Source of the DNA: CAZTZY01 sp964617765
GTDB taxonomy: Bacteria; Pseudomonadota; Gammaproteobacteria; Pseudomonadales; DT-91
Assembly: GCA_964617765.1 (NCBI GenBank)
Contig: CAZTZY010000055.1
Coordinates: 1-21,530 of the forward strand
DNA length: 21,530 nt
Direction: 5' to 3'
In this document: piece by piece, positions 1 through 6,471 of the stretch
Numbering within the stretch: the first letter of the stretch is position 1
How the letters are laid out: each line of letters begins with the position of its first letter
Program-made: the position numbers and the translations under genes
Notes under the pieces: model-generated
The model's database searches: none
What the model was told of the DNA's origin: nothing
The model's input: the letters and a program-made list of their open reading frames with translations, nothing else

Positions 1-93
1 GAGGTAGGGCGACGCAGGAGCACAAGCCGAGATGTCGCATAAGCGACAGAGGGGTAAAAAAGAAATGACCCCTCCGGCACTTCGTGCTACCTC
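1..93. repeat. Hairpin-rich palindromic repeat-like element (left edge may be cut)
   Basis: The first seven bases (GAGGTAG) are perfectly complementary to bases 87-93 (CTACCTC). Nested inside are three more perfect hairpins: GTCGC/GCGAC at 34-38/43-47, GAGGGGT/ACCCCTC at 49-55/68-74, and GCAC/GTGC at 77-80/84-87 with a TTC loop. No reading frame explains the stretch. This nested architecture is typical of dispersed intergenic repeats. The element touches the window edge, so it may be longer. That it is dispersed in the genome is inference, because only one copy is visible here. The rest of the stretch up to 210 holds no gene that I can see and presumably carries the promoter of the next small gene. 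Confidence 0.4.
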
Positions 94-210
94 CCCTACT
101 TCATAGTGGAGGCTATGTAAGTGGCATTCGATTCTACAAAAAGAATATTCGATGAAGTCTGTTGAACAGGGTATTATGAGGCAGACTATAAATAAGCGGA
201 GCGGGCCCTG

Positions 211-360
211 ATGATCAAACCAAACTATCAGTTTGAAAAACGCCAAAAAGAGCTCGAAAAAAAGAAAAAGAAGGCTGAAAAATTAGCGGAGAAAGCTGCT
301 GAAAAGGCCCTGGCCAAAAATATTGCCGATGATGTTGCCCCGGTTGCAGGCGGGGAGTGA
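211..360 (+). CDS. Small Lys/Glu/Ala-rich conserved hypothetical protein (49 aa)
   Basis: A 49-codon frame opens with MIKPNYQFEKRQKELEKKKK, continues as a Lys/Glu/Ala-rich helical stretch to about residue 36, and ends in an acidic and small-residue tail (DDVAPVAGGE). The N-terminal pattern 'KPNYxFEKRQKELxKKKK' is one I recognise from short conserved proteins of unknown function in many gammaproteobacteria. That recurrence, rather than length, supports it as a real gene. The central part is probably one long charged helix, so nucleic acid or ribosome contact is possible, but this is a guess. It ends 12 bases before a perfect hairpin that also serves recQ coming from the other side. A GGAG-like purine run lies about 10 bases before the start (198-202). 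No function is assigned. Confidence 0.62.
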   Translation: MIKPNYQFEKRQKELEKKKKKAEKLAEKAAEKALAKNIADDVAPVAGGE

Positions 361-372
361 AGCGCTAAAAGC

Positions 373-396
373 AAAATGGCCGATTCAGGCCATTTT
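373..396. terminator. Bidirectional rho-independent terminator between the small gene and recQ
   Basis: AAAATGGCC (373-381) and GGCCATTTT (388-396) form a perfect 9-bp stem with a 6-base loop. The A-run and T-run arms supply a U-tract in both directions. It lies between two convergent genes and overlaps the recQ stop codon (385-387), so it can end both transcripts. Confidence 0.75.
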
Positions 397-2559
397 ATAC
401 AACAGGCCAGCTCTTACGCAGCGTAGCACGCCCGTCGGATACCCGTCCCCCAATAACTCTTTTACCGCCTTGTATGCGAACGGTATGGCATCAATATCAC
501 CCTGTGCCAACAGGGCATCTTCAATTTGGCCTATCGTTACAGAGGATAAATCCAGTGCACTGGCAGCACTGATCAAGCCTGCCTCTATGCTGTCAGCCAG
601 GTGTCCATAAACTCGGGTTTCATTGATCCGGCGCTGGCGGGCAATTTGTGCAAGCGTCATGCCGGCATTCAGTAAGGCAATAATCTCATGAGCCTCGTCA
701 TGGGGATCAAAGGCAGGATCATTCTTGTTGCCTGTTGCAGAAATGCTGGAATCATCATGATCAAAGCGTTGCAGTACTTCAAAAAATTCAGTGCCAAAAC
801 GTTCCAGTTTGGTTTCACCGATACCGCTCACATCTAACAATTCAACTCTTCTGCAAGGTCGGGCTGCCATCATGCCCATCAGGGTGGCATCACTGAATAC
901 CATATACGGGGCGATGCCATGCTCTTCAGCCAGTTCGCGACGGCATTGGCGCAATGCTTCCCATAGCGCCTTATCGCGTTCCTTGATGCCGTATTTATCG
1001 GATTTGGGTTTGCGGAAACTTTCACGGTTTTCTTTTTCATCCCTGCGCAGGGCGAGGGTGATTTCCCCGCGCAAAACCGGGCGACTTTTTTCATTCAATT
1101 GCAGGCCACCGAAGCCAGCAACATCCACGCTGAGATAACCGCGGGCTACAAGTTGTCGATAGACGCTGCGCCACTGGTTATCGTCCAGATCCTGGCCAAT
1201 GCCGAAAGTGCTTACGTTGTCGTGCCGATGCTGGCGAATTTTATCGGTGGCTTTGCCGCGCAAGACATCAATCAAGTGCGCTACACCAAAGCGCTGGCCG
1301 GTACGGAAAACACACGACAAAGCCTTTTGCGCTGCGGCAGTTCCATCCCAGGTTTGGGCTGGCGTCAAACAGGCATCACAATTGCCACAGGATTCAGCGG
1401 GTGTTTCCCCAAAATAATGCAACAGGGCATAACGGCGGCATGAGGTGATTTCGCACAGGCCTAACATGGCATCCAGGCGGTGGCGTTCGATACGCTTGTG
1501 TTCTTCAGAGCCCTCGCTGCTATCGAGCATTTGGCGCAGCTGGATGACATCTTGCAAGCCATAGATCATCCAGGCTGTAGATGGTTCACCATCACGTCCG
1601 GCGCGGCCGGTTTCCTGATAGTAGGATTCAATGCTTTTCGGTAAATCGATATGTGCCACAAAACGCACGTCGGGTTTATCAATGCCCATGCCAAAGGCAA
1701 TAGTGGCGACAATAATGACACCTTCTTCCCGCAGAAAACGGTGCTGGTTTTTTTGCCGTACATCAGCAGCGAGGCCTGCATGATAGGGCAAGGCATTAAA
1801 ACCTTGCGCTGCCAAAAACTCGGCCGTTTCATCCACGCGTTTGCGCGACAGGCAATAGACAATGCCGGCATCACCCTCATGTTCGTTGCGTAAAAACTGA
1901 ACCAGCTGGCTGCGGGCGTTGGTTTTTTGTGCAATGCGATATTGTATGTTGGGGCGATCGAACCCGGAGATAAAATGGCAGGCATTGTCCAGTTGCAAGC
2001 GCGTGATAATTTCCTGACGGGTACGCTCATCGGCGGTCGCGGTCAGGGCGATACGGGGTACTTGCGGAAATTGTTCATGCAATACATTGAGCAATAAGTA
2101 ATCAGAACGAAAATCATGCCCCCATTGCGAAACGCAGTGGGCCTCATCAATAGCGAACAAGGCCACGTCAATTTGTTGCAATAACTGAAAGGTGAAAGGT
2201 TGTTTCAAGCGCTCGGGGGCAATGTAGAGTAAATCCAGTTCATTATGGCGCAGCCGATTTTCAATCTGGTATTGTTCTTCGAGGCTTAAGCTGGAATTTA
2301 AAAAGCCGGCACGGATGCCAAGCTGGCTGAGTGCATCAACCTGATCTTGCATCAATGCAATCAAGGGGGAAATGACCACTCCCACACCCTTTCGAACCAG
2401 AGATGGTATTTGATAGCATAAGGATTTTCCGCCGCCCGTTGGCATTAACACCAGCACATTGCGGCCAGCAACGAGTTCCTCAATAATGTCTTGCTGGCTA
2501 CCTCGAAATGCCGGGTAACCAAAAGTATGATTGAGGATATGTATTGGTGTAGGTGGCAT
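385..2559 (-). CDS. recQ: ATP-dependent DNA helicase RecQ (long form with C-terminal HTH region)
   Basis: This is a superfamily 2, 3'-5' DNA helicase that acts in recombination repair and restart of stalled forks. Visible landmarks are Walker A TGGGKS (41-46), DEAH box (138-141) followed directly by the RecQ aromatic-rich loop CVSQWGHDFR (142-151), and motif VI QETGRAGRDG (315-324). The zinc-binding cysteines follow (C369, C374, C391, C394, C397), then a winged-helix region (about 405-515) and an HRDC domain (about 525-598) with the VSGIGETKLERFG motif. At 724 residues it is over 100 longer than E. coli RecQ (about 610). The extra C-terminal part (about 620-724) contains a helix-turn-helix-like segment (MTLAQIARQRRINETRVYGHL) of the kind seen in long bacterial RecQ proteins. 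It is transcribed alone, convergent with the small gene to its left and divergent from the TerC-type gene. All helicase motifs look intact. Confidence 0.96.
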   Translation of the reverse strand: MPPTPIHILNHTFGYPAFRGSQQDIIEELVAGRNVLVLMPTGGGKSLCYQIPSLVRKGVGVVISPLIALMQDQVDALSQLGIRAGFLNSSLSLEEQYQIENRLRHNELDLLYIAPERLKQPFTFQLLQQIDVALFAIDEAHCVSQWGHDFRSDYLLLNVLHEQFPQVPRIALTATADERTRQEIITRLQLDNACHFISGFDRPNIQYRIAQKTNARSQLVQFLRNEHEGDAGIVYCLSRKRVDETAEFLAAQGFNALPYHAGLAADVRQKNQHRFLREEGVIIVATIAFGMGIDKPDVRFVAHIDLPKSIESYYQETGRAGRDGEPSTAWMIYGLQDVIQLRQMLDSSEGSEEHKRIERHRLDAMLGLCEITSCRRYALLHYFGETPAESCGNCDACLTPAQTWDGTAAAQKALSCVFRTGQRFGVAHLIDVLRGKATDKIRQHRHDNVSTFGIGQDLDDNQWRSVYRQLVARGYLSVDVAGFGGLQLNEKSRPVLRGEITLALRRDEKENRESFRKPKSDKYGIKERDKALWEALRQCRRELAEEHGIAPYMVFSDATLMGMMAARPCRRVELLDVSGIGETKLERFGTEFFEVLQRFDHDDSSISATGNKNDPAFDPHDEAHEIIALLNAGMTLAQIARQRRINETRVYGHLADSIEAGLISAASALDLSSVTIGQIEDALLAQGDIDAIPFAYKAVKELLGDGYPTGVLRCVRAGLLYKMA

Positions 2560-2624
2560 ATTTAGGTATCAAAAATACATTAATGGCAGATATTGGAATT
2601 ATTGTCTCATTGGGTGGCAATAAT

Positions 2625-2646
2625 TACCATTAACCTGTTAACGGTA
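2625..2646. promoter_or_regulatory. 22-bp imperfect palindrome in the recQ/terC divergent region
   Basis: The stretch reads TACC-A-TTAAC-CT-GTTAA-C-GGTA. Nine of the eleven base pairs across the dyad match, with the core TTAAC/GTTAA. It lies 65 bases upstream of recQ and 106 bases upstream of the terC-type gene, a position suited to an operator for either. The regulator is not identifiable from the window. No typical yybP-ykoY (manganese) riboswitch structure, often found before this gene family, was seen here. Confidence 0.35.
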
Positions 2647-2752
2647 AAACTCTAATAACAGTTTAAATATGTTAAAATGAAATATGTAATTCATTATTCA
2701 GATGCAATCATTGACTGGATAATAAAGATCAAATGCTAACAGGGTTATTAAT

Positions 2753-3481
2753 ATGAATATTTTCGATGTCATGCATACGACAACCTTCTGGACCGGTCTC
2801 ATGTCCATTATCTGGATCAACGTCATCCTGTCTGGCGATAATGCCGTGGTAATTGCACTCGCAGCGCGTTCTTTGCCTAAAGAGCAACAAAGCCAGGCCG
2901 TATTCTGGGGTGCAGGTGCTGCGGTTGTGTTGCGCATTATCCTGACGGTTTTTGCGGCGACGTTACTGCAATTACCGTATTTGAAAATCGTAGGGGGCTT
3001 GTTGCTGTTCTGGATAGCGATCAACCTGTTGGTTCCCGAGGAAGAAGAGCAAGACATCAAGGGCCATGAGAATCTTTTCCATGCTATCCGAACCATCCTC
3101 ATCGCCGATCTGGTCATGAGTGTCGATAATATCCTGGCGGTGGCCGCGGTGGCCAATGGCAATTATTTACTGCTGATATTGGGGCTGTTGTTTTCCATTC
3201 CATTGGTCATATTTGGCGCTACGATGTTGATGACACTGATGCAGCGTTATCCCATGATTGTGACTGCCGGTGCTGCGATGATTGGGTGGGTGGCCGGTGA
3301 AATGCTGATGTCGGATCCTATGGTGGCAAGTTGGCTGGCCACGCAAATGTCCTGGATGCATAACTTTCATTCGCTGCCATTAGGTGAAGAAGTCTGGATT
3401 CCAATACTAAGTGTTGTCATTGTGTTAGTCACAGGAAAGTATCTGGCCATCAGGGCTGAAAAATGCCTGCCTGATGCCTGA
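2753..3481 (+). CDS. TerC/YjbE-family integral membrane protein (probable metal ion exporter)
   Basis: This is a 242-residue polytopic inner-membrane protein of the TerC superfamily. The two family signature segments are both present: LSGDNAVVIA (26-35) in the first membrane helix and VMSVDNILAVA (121-131) in a later one, each with the buried Asp-Asn pair proposed to handle metal ions. Six to seven hydrophobic helices are visible (about 12-35, 50-71, 75-95, 112-135, 138-162, 168-187, 215-232). A short acidic loop (PEEEEQD, 95-101) lies between two of them. Characterised relatives (YjbE, YkoY/MeeY, Alx) are linked to manganese export or loading of exported enzymes; which metal applies here is inference. 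The start at 2753 has AGGG at 2741-2744. It ends 13 bases before the convergent epimerase gene, and I see no dedicated terminator between them. Confidence 0.85.
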   Translation: MNIFDVMHTTTFWTGLMSIIWINVILSGDNAVVIALAARSLPKEQQSQAVFWGAGAAVVLRIILTVFAATLLQLPYLKIVGGLLLFWIAINLLVPEEEEQDIKGHENLFHAIRTILIADLVMSVDNILAVAAVANGNYLLLILGLLFSIPLVIFGATMLMTLMQRYPMIVTAGAAMIGWVAGEMLMSDPMVASWLATQMSWMHNFHSLPLGEEVWIPILSVVIVLVTGKYLAIRAEKCLPDA

Positions 3482-3494
3482 AGCCCAGAATCTG

Positions 3495-4451
3495 TCAGTT
3501 TGCTTTATGGCGTAACAACAAGACCAGCAACGGATTGATCAGCCAGCGTAATGGCCACAACAGTATTTTCAGGAGATGCAATTTGGCCTGCATTTGCTGG
3601 ATATAGTCATCAAATCCGTGTTGCTGGAATTGCAAAATCGCCTGGCTCTCTGTGGTGTCCATCCAGTGTGTATAAAACTTTTCATGACCGTGAACAATCA
3701 TTGGCAATTGCAGGCCCAGTGCATCAAACGCTACGCGAATAAACTGCCTTTGGGTAATCTGGCAGGATTTCCCTCCACCTAACAATAATATCTTGCCTTG
3801 TGCGGCGGGCGTTGTTGCGGCATTGCACATGGCCAGGGCCACGTCTTTGGGATGCACATATTCCAGCGGGTTATTGGCATCTACGGCCAGTAATTTCATG
3901 AAAGTGGCTTTGTCGGTTTTCAGGGTGCGGGCATCTACCGCTACGCCGACACGGGTGATGACATAAGGCAAGCTTGAGGCTTGCAACACCGCTTCAATGG
4001 CAATTTTATGGTGGGTGTAATTATCAGTAGCAACAACGGGGTCGCTGCTGAGGCGCGGCACCGGATTATCTTCAGGGTTGCCAAAAACAGTCACCGATGA
4101 AGGAAAAACAAACACCGGCTTGGGTGTCTGTTGTTCAGCGATGGCGATTAAATGTTTGCAGGCAGTCACATTGATGGCCTCGGCCAGTTCTGGCAGGTTG
4201 TCAGTCAATGGCGGTAGAAGCGAAGCGTTATGCAAGATGGCATCGACGCCGGATACCAGTTTTTCGAGCAGTGCGGTATCGCGGATATCTCCAAAAAAAG
4301 TTTCGACCCGGCCCATGTATAGCGAAGCCATTTTCCGGGTATGTGGATTGGCTATATCAAAACAACGAACCTGATGGCCTTGCGCCAGAGCCTGGTCGAC
4401 ACACATCAAACCGAGATTGCCAAAGGCTCCGGTAATAAGGATTTTGCTCAT
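3495..4451 (-). CDS. NAD(P)-dependent epimerase/dehydratase (extended SDR) with hydrophobic C-terminus
   Basis: A 318-residue extended short-chain dehydrogenase. The Rossmann glycine motif GAFGNLG (8-14) lies near the N-terminus. An acidic residue (D32, in CFDIAN) follows the second strand and suggests NAD over NADP. FPSSVTVFG (116-124) supplies the catalytic serine region, and Y145-x3-K149 is the catalytic pair. The last 30 residues are strongly hydrophobic (LLKILLWPLRWLINPLLVLLL), so the protein may be membrane-associated; family members acting on sterol-like or lipid-linked substrates can have such tails. I chose the start at 4451 because GGAAAA lies about 7 bases before it and the GAFGNLG motif then falls at the usual place. 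An upstream ATG (4493) would add 14 non-homologous residues encoded by a palindromic repeat. It lies downstream of the flavin oxidoreductase on the same strand, so the two may be co-expressed. The substrate is unknown. Confidence 0.82.
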   Translation of the reverse strand: MSKILITGAFGNLGLMCVDQALAQGHQVRCFDIANPHTRKMASLYMGRVETFFGDIRDTALLEKLVSGVDAILHNASLLPPLTDNLPELAEAINVTACKHLIAIAEQQTPKPVFVFPSSVTVFGNPEDNPVPRLSSDPVVATDNYTHHKIAIEAVLQASSLPYVITRVGVAVDARTLKTDKATFMKLLAVDANNPLEYVHPKDVALAMCNAATTPAAQGKILLLGGGKSCQITQRQFIRVAFDALGLQLPMIVHGHEKFYTHWMDTTESQAILQFQQHGFDDYIQQMQAKLHLLKILLWPLRWLINPLLVLLLRHKAN

Positions 4452-4470
4452 GCTGTTTTCCAAAAAAAAT

Positions 4471-4476
4471 ATTATA
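4471..4476 (-). promoter_or_regulatory. Consensus-like -10 box upstream of the epimerase
   Basis: On the minus strand this hexamer reads exactly TATAAT, 20 bases before the chosen epimerase start. No convincing -35 box is visible at 17 bases; that position is filled by the palindrome at 4483-4502. Either the promoter is weak, or the palindrome is a binding site, or the match is chance in an AT-rich gap. Confidence 0.25.
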
Positions 4477-4479
4477 CGG

Positions 4480-4506
4480 TACAGACGTAGCATGCTACGT
4501 CTCTAC
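4480..4506. repeat. Perfect 20-bp palindrome, dispersed-repeat type
   Basis: AGACGTAGCATGCTACGTCT (4483-4502) is a perfect 20-bp palindrome, and the pairing resumes after one mismatch (GTA/TAC at 4479-4481/4504-4506). On the minus strand it reads GTAGAGACGTAG-CATG-CTACGTCTGTAC. Elements of the form GTAGAGACG...CGTCTCTAC recur as dispersed palindromes in many bacterial genomes. It sits between the oxidoreductase stop and the epimerase start, where its RNA hairpin could attenuate or stabilise the shared transcript. A T-rich run follows on the minus strand, but about 15 bases away, so a classic terminator is doubtful. Confidence 0.6.
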
Positions 4507-4517
4507 GGAAATAAAGA

Positions 4518-5699
4518 TTAAAACCGTGTGCAGTGGATCCCATCAGGATGTTCAATGGTGGCGACACATTCATTGCAGTGTAGACAGCGGCTTTTGTACT
4601 TCACATCTCTAGCTGCCTTGTTAGGCAGGTCAGGGTCGCTTAACAGGCTACGTCCCAACTGGATAAAATCAAAACCTTCACGCATCAATTTTTCAAAGCT
4701 TTCATTGGTGCTGGCGCCGCCGACATAAATGACATTGCAGTCTACGGCGTTGCGAATACGTTTGGCATGTTCGAGAAAATACAGTTCATGGTATTCGTAA
4801 TCACGAAACAGGGCCGGGCCTGCCATGCGCAGGATAAAGCGCATTTTCCAGTCTTTTTCGGCTTTCAGCATCGGCGGCAGCATGTTGTCACCGCGGAACA
4901 TGATCATCGGGTTCATGGTGCTGGTGCCGCCGCTGGTGATGATGCCGTCAATCCCGCCTTTGTCGAGCATTCTGGATATTTCTACGGCATCGTCATAAGT
5001 CAGCCCGCCTCTAACACCTTCAGTTAAACTGATCTTGCCGATAATGGGGAAGTCGTCGCCTACCGCTTTGCGAACAACTGCCAACACTTCCAGTGGCAGG
5101 CGCATACGGTTTTCGAGCGAGCCACCGTATTTGTCGGTGCGTTTGTTGGTTTTCGGGCTCATGAACTGGCACATGCCATAACCGTGGCCGTAATGGATCT
5201 CGATACAATCGAAGCCGACGCTTTTCATAAATTTAGCGGCATCGTGGTAGGTTTGCACCAGTTCCTTGATGTTGGCTTCGGTCATGGCATCAGCAAACAG
5301 CATGCCCTTGGCAACGCCTAACATGTTGATGCCAAAGTTTGGACCGCGCGGACGTTTGCGGCTCAATTCCTTGTTCTTGGAAAAAGCACCGCAGTGGCTC
5401 AATTGCCCTGAAGCTTTAGCGCCGGCGTTATGAATGATATCCAGCAAGTTACCCAAAGGCTGGCGGACATATTCATCCATATACAGCATGTTTTCGTTCA
5501 GGCGACCATCACCTTCGGTAGCGCAATAGCCCAGTGTGGTCATCGCCACACCGCCTTCGGCAATAGTGCGGTGGAAATCAATCATGCCCTGGCTGGGCAA
5601 GCCCAGGGGTGTTTTACCCTCGTAAGTTCCCGCTTTGATAAATCGGTTCTTTAATTCAAGGCCATTGAGCAGTGCAGGTGCAAAACATTTATTCAGCAT
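4518..5699 (-). CDS. NADH:flavin oxidoreductase, old yellow enzyme family, with C-terminal cysteine cluster
   Basis: A 393-residue FMN-binding TIM-barrel enzyme of the OYE family, expected to reduce activated C=C bonds with NAD(P)H. The family signature is clear: HYGHGYGMCQFMSP (169-182) with the catalytic H169 and H172, then NKRTDKYGGSLENRMR (185-200), a late phosphate-binding segment YVGGAS (325-330) and the strand-8 segment FIQLGRSLLSDP (345-356). The C-terminus has CLHCNEC plus a final Cys (372, 375, 378, 390). This resembles the 4Fe-4S ligand set of 2,4-dienoyl-CoA reductase FadH and trimethylamine dehydrogenase. However, the C-terminal FAD/NAD domain of those roughly 670-residue enzymes is absent. 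It is divergent from a TetR regulator, with two operator-like repeats between them, and is followed by an epimerase. A role in degrading an unsaturated or steroid-like compound is possible but unproven. Confidence 0.88.
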   Translation of the reverse strand: MLNKCFAPALLNGLELKNRFIKAGTYEGKTPLGLPSQGMIDFHRTIAEGGVAMTTLGYCATEGDGRLNENMLYMDEYVRQPLGNLLDIIHNAGAKASGQLSHCGAFSKNKELSRKRPRGPNFGINMLGVAKGMLFADAMTEANIKELVQTYHDAAKFMKSVGFDCIEIHYGHGYGMCQFMSPKTNKRTDKYGGSLENRMRLPLEVLAVVRKAVGDDFPIIGKISLTEGVRGGLTYDDAVEISRMLDKGGIDGIITSGGTSTMNPMIMFRGDNMLPPMLKAEKDWKMRFILRMAGPALFRDYEYHELYFLEHAKRIRNAVDCNVIYVGGASTNESFEKLMREGFDFIQLGRSLLSDPDLPNKAARDVKYKSRCLHCNECVATIEHPDGIHCTRF

Positions 5700-5730
5700 T
5701 TTTAGTTTTCCCGGGCTTGCAATCTTTAAG

Positions 5731-5751
5731 TTATGTAGTATGGTTACATAA
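5731..5751. promoter_or_regulatory. Putative TetR operator 1
   Basis: TTATGTAG-TATGG-TTACATAA is an inverted repeat with 8-bp arms (7 of 8 paired) and a 5-bp spacer, in the 104-bp divergent region between the oxidoreductase and the TetR gene. It matches the second copy 22 bp away in arms and spacer length. A weak -35/-10 pair for tetR (TTGCAA at 5717, TATGGT at 5739) would put this site over the -10 box. Confidence 0.65.
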
Positions 5752-5752
5752 C

Positions 5753-5773
5753 TTATGTAATGTCGTTACATAA
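5753..5773. promoter_or_regulatory. Putative TetR operator 2
   Basis: TTATGTAA-TGTCG-TTACATAA has perfect 8-bp arms and a 5-bp spacer. The pairing extends to 10 bp on each side (5751-5775). Only one base separates it from operator 1, and the centres are 22 bp apart, about two helical turns. Two dimers could therefore bind the same DNA face. It lies 30 bases before the tetR start, fitting autoregulation plus control of the divergent oxidoreductase. Confidence 0.7.
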
Positions 5774-5803
5774 GTCAAATACATTTTTACAGAGATTAAC
5801 CGC

Positions 5804-6382
5804 ATGAACGCTCCTCGGCGTACCCAGAATGAAAGGCGCACTGAAACCCGGCAACGGGTGTTAAACACGGCGACCCGGTTATTCGGGGAAAAGGGCTATG
5901 CTGACACATCCCTGGAGGGCATTGCTGAAGCCTGCAGTTTAACCATTCGGCCAATTTACCACTATTTTGGCAATAAAAAGAATCTGTTTGCCGCTGTTAC
6001 AGAGCAGCTGGAGCAAGAGCTGGTCGATGCGCTTGATAGCAGCCTGAAAAATGCCGGGAGCAGGGTCTCGCAGGCGGGCTGGCAGGCATTCCTGGAGATG
6101 AGTGGAAACCAGCAATTCCGGCAAATCGTGCTGGTGGATGCACCCAATATACTGGGCAGGGAGCGGTGGGCAAGCAGTGCCGTGATTATCAAGGTGCGCG
6201 AGTTTTTCAAGGTGATTCAGCCCAGCATGAGCCCCCAGAAAAGCGAGTTGTTTATCCGCATGTTGATCGCCGCATTAGCCGAAGCAGCATTGATGACCGC
6301 TGAAATAGAAAACAGCCAAAAGGTGATGGCTGAAGTCGGTAGTGTTATCGACACCATCTTAAAGGCCATGGCCAAAGCCTGA
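5804..6382 (+). CDS. TetR/AcrR-family transcriptional regulator
   Basis: A 192-residue one-component repressor. The N-terminal DNA-binding region matches the TetR pattern: TRQRVLNTATRLFGEKGY (15-32), then a helix-turn-helix around TSLEGIAEACSLTIRPIYHYFGNKKNLF (35-62), ending in the conserved YHYFGNKxxL. The remaining all-helical C-terminal part (about 65-190) would bind a ligand that I cannot predict. It is divergent from the oxidoreductase, with two matching inverted repeats between them, so it probably represses itself and that gene. The ABC importer starts 89 bases downstream on the same strand and could be read through from this promoter, although a separate promoter is also plausible. 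AGAG at 5791-5794 may serve as a weak ribosome binding site. Confidence 0.9.
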   Translation: MNAPRRTQNERRTETRQRVLNTATRLFGEKGYADTSLEGIAEACSLTIRPIYHYFGNKKNLFAAVTEQLEQELVDALDSSLKNAGSRVSQAGWQAFLEMSGNQQFRQIVLVDAPNILGRERWASSAVIIKVREFFKVIQPSMSPQKSELFIRMLIAALAEAALMTAEIENSQKVMAEVGSVIDTILKAMAKA

Positions 6383-6412
6383 ACCCTCTTAAATCAGTTT
6401 TACTGTGAAAAA

Positions 6413-6440
6413 TTGCTTTTGCCAACGATTTACGGATAAT
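6413..6440 (+). promoter_or_regulatory. Possible sigma70 promoter of the liv operon
   Basis: TTGCTT (6413-6418) and GATAAT (6435-6440) are separated by 16 bases and lie 31 bases before the livJ-like start. The matches to consensus are 4 of 6 and 5 of 6. No copy of the TetR inverted repeat is present in the tetR-livJ gap, so direct TetR control of this promoter is not supported by sequence. Confidence 0.35.
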
Positions 6441-6471
6441 CTGGCTCATCGACAATTTAAAGGGAAACACC

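Noticed and set aside
2560..2752. A yybP-ykoY manganese riboswitch before the TerC-type gene
   Set aside because: The family often has one, but the leader lacks the conserved paired elements and is AT-rich with only a simple dyad.
4452..4493. An upstream ATG start for the epimerase adding 14 residues
   Set aside because: The extra residues come from the palindromic repeat and AT-rich leader, while the ATG at 4451 has a good ribosome binding site and gives the normal Rossmann start.
4483..4502. Rho-independent terminator between the oxidoreductase and the epimerase
   Set aside because: The palindrome has no immediately adjacent U-tract on either strand, so a dispersed palindromic repeat is the better description.
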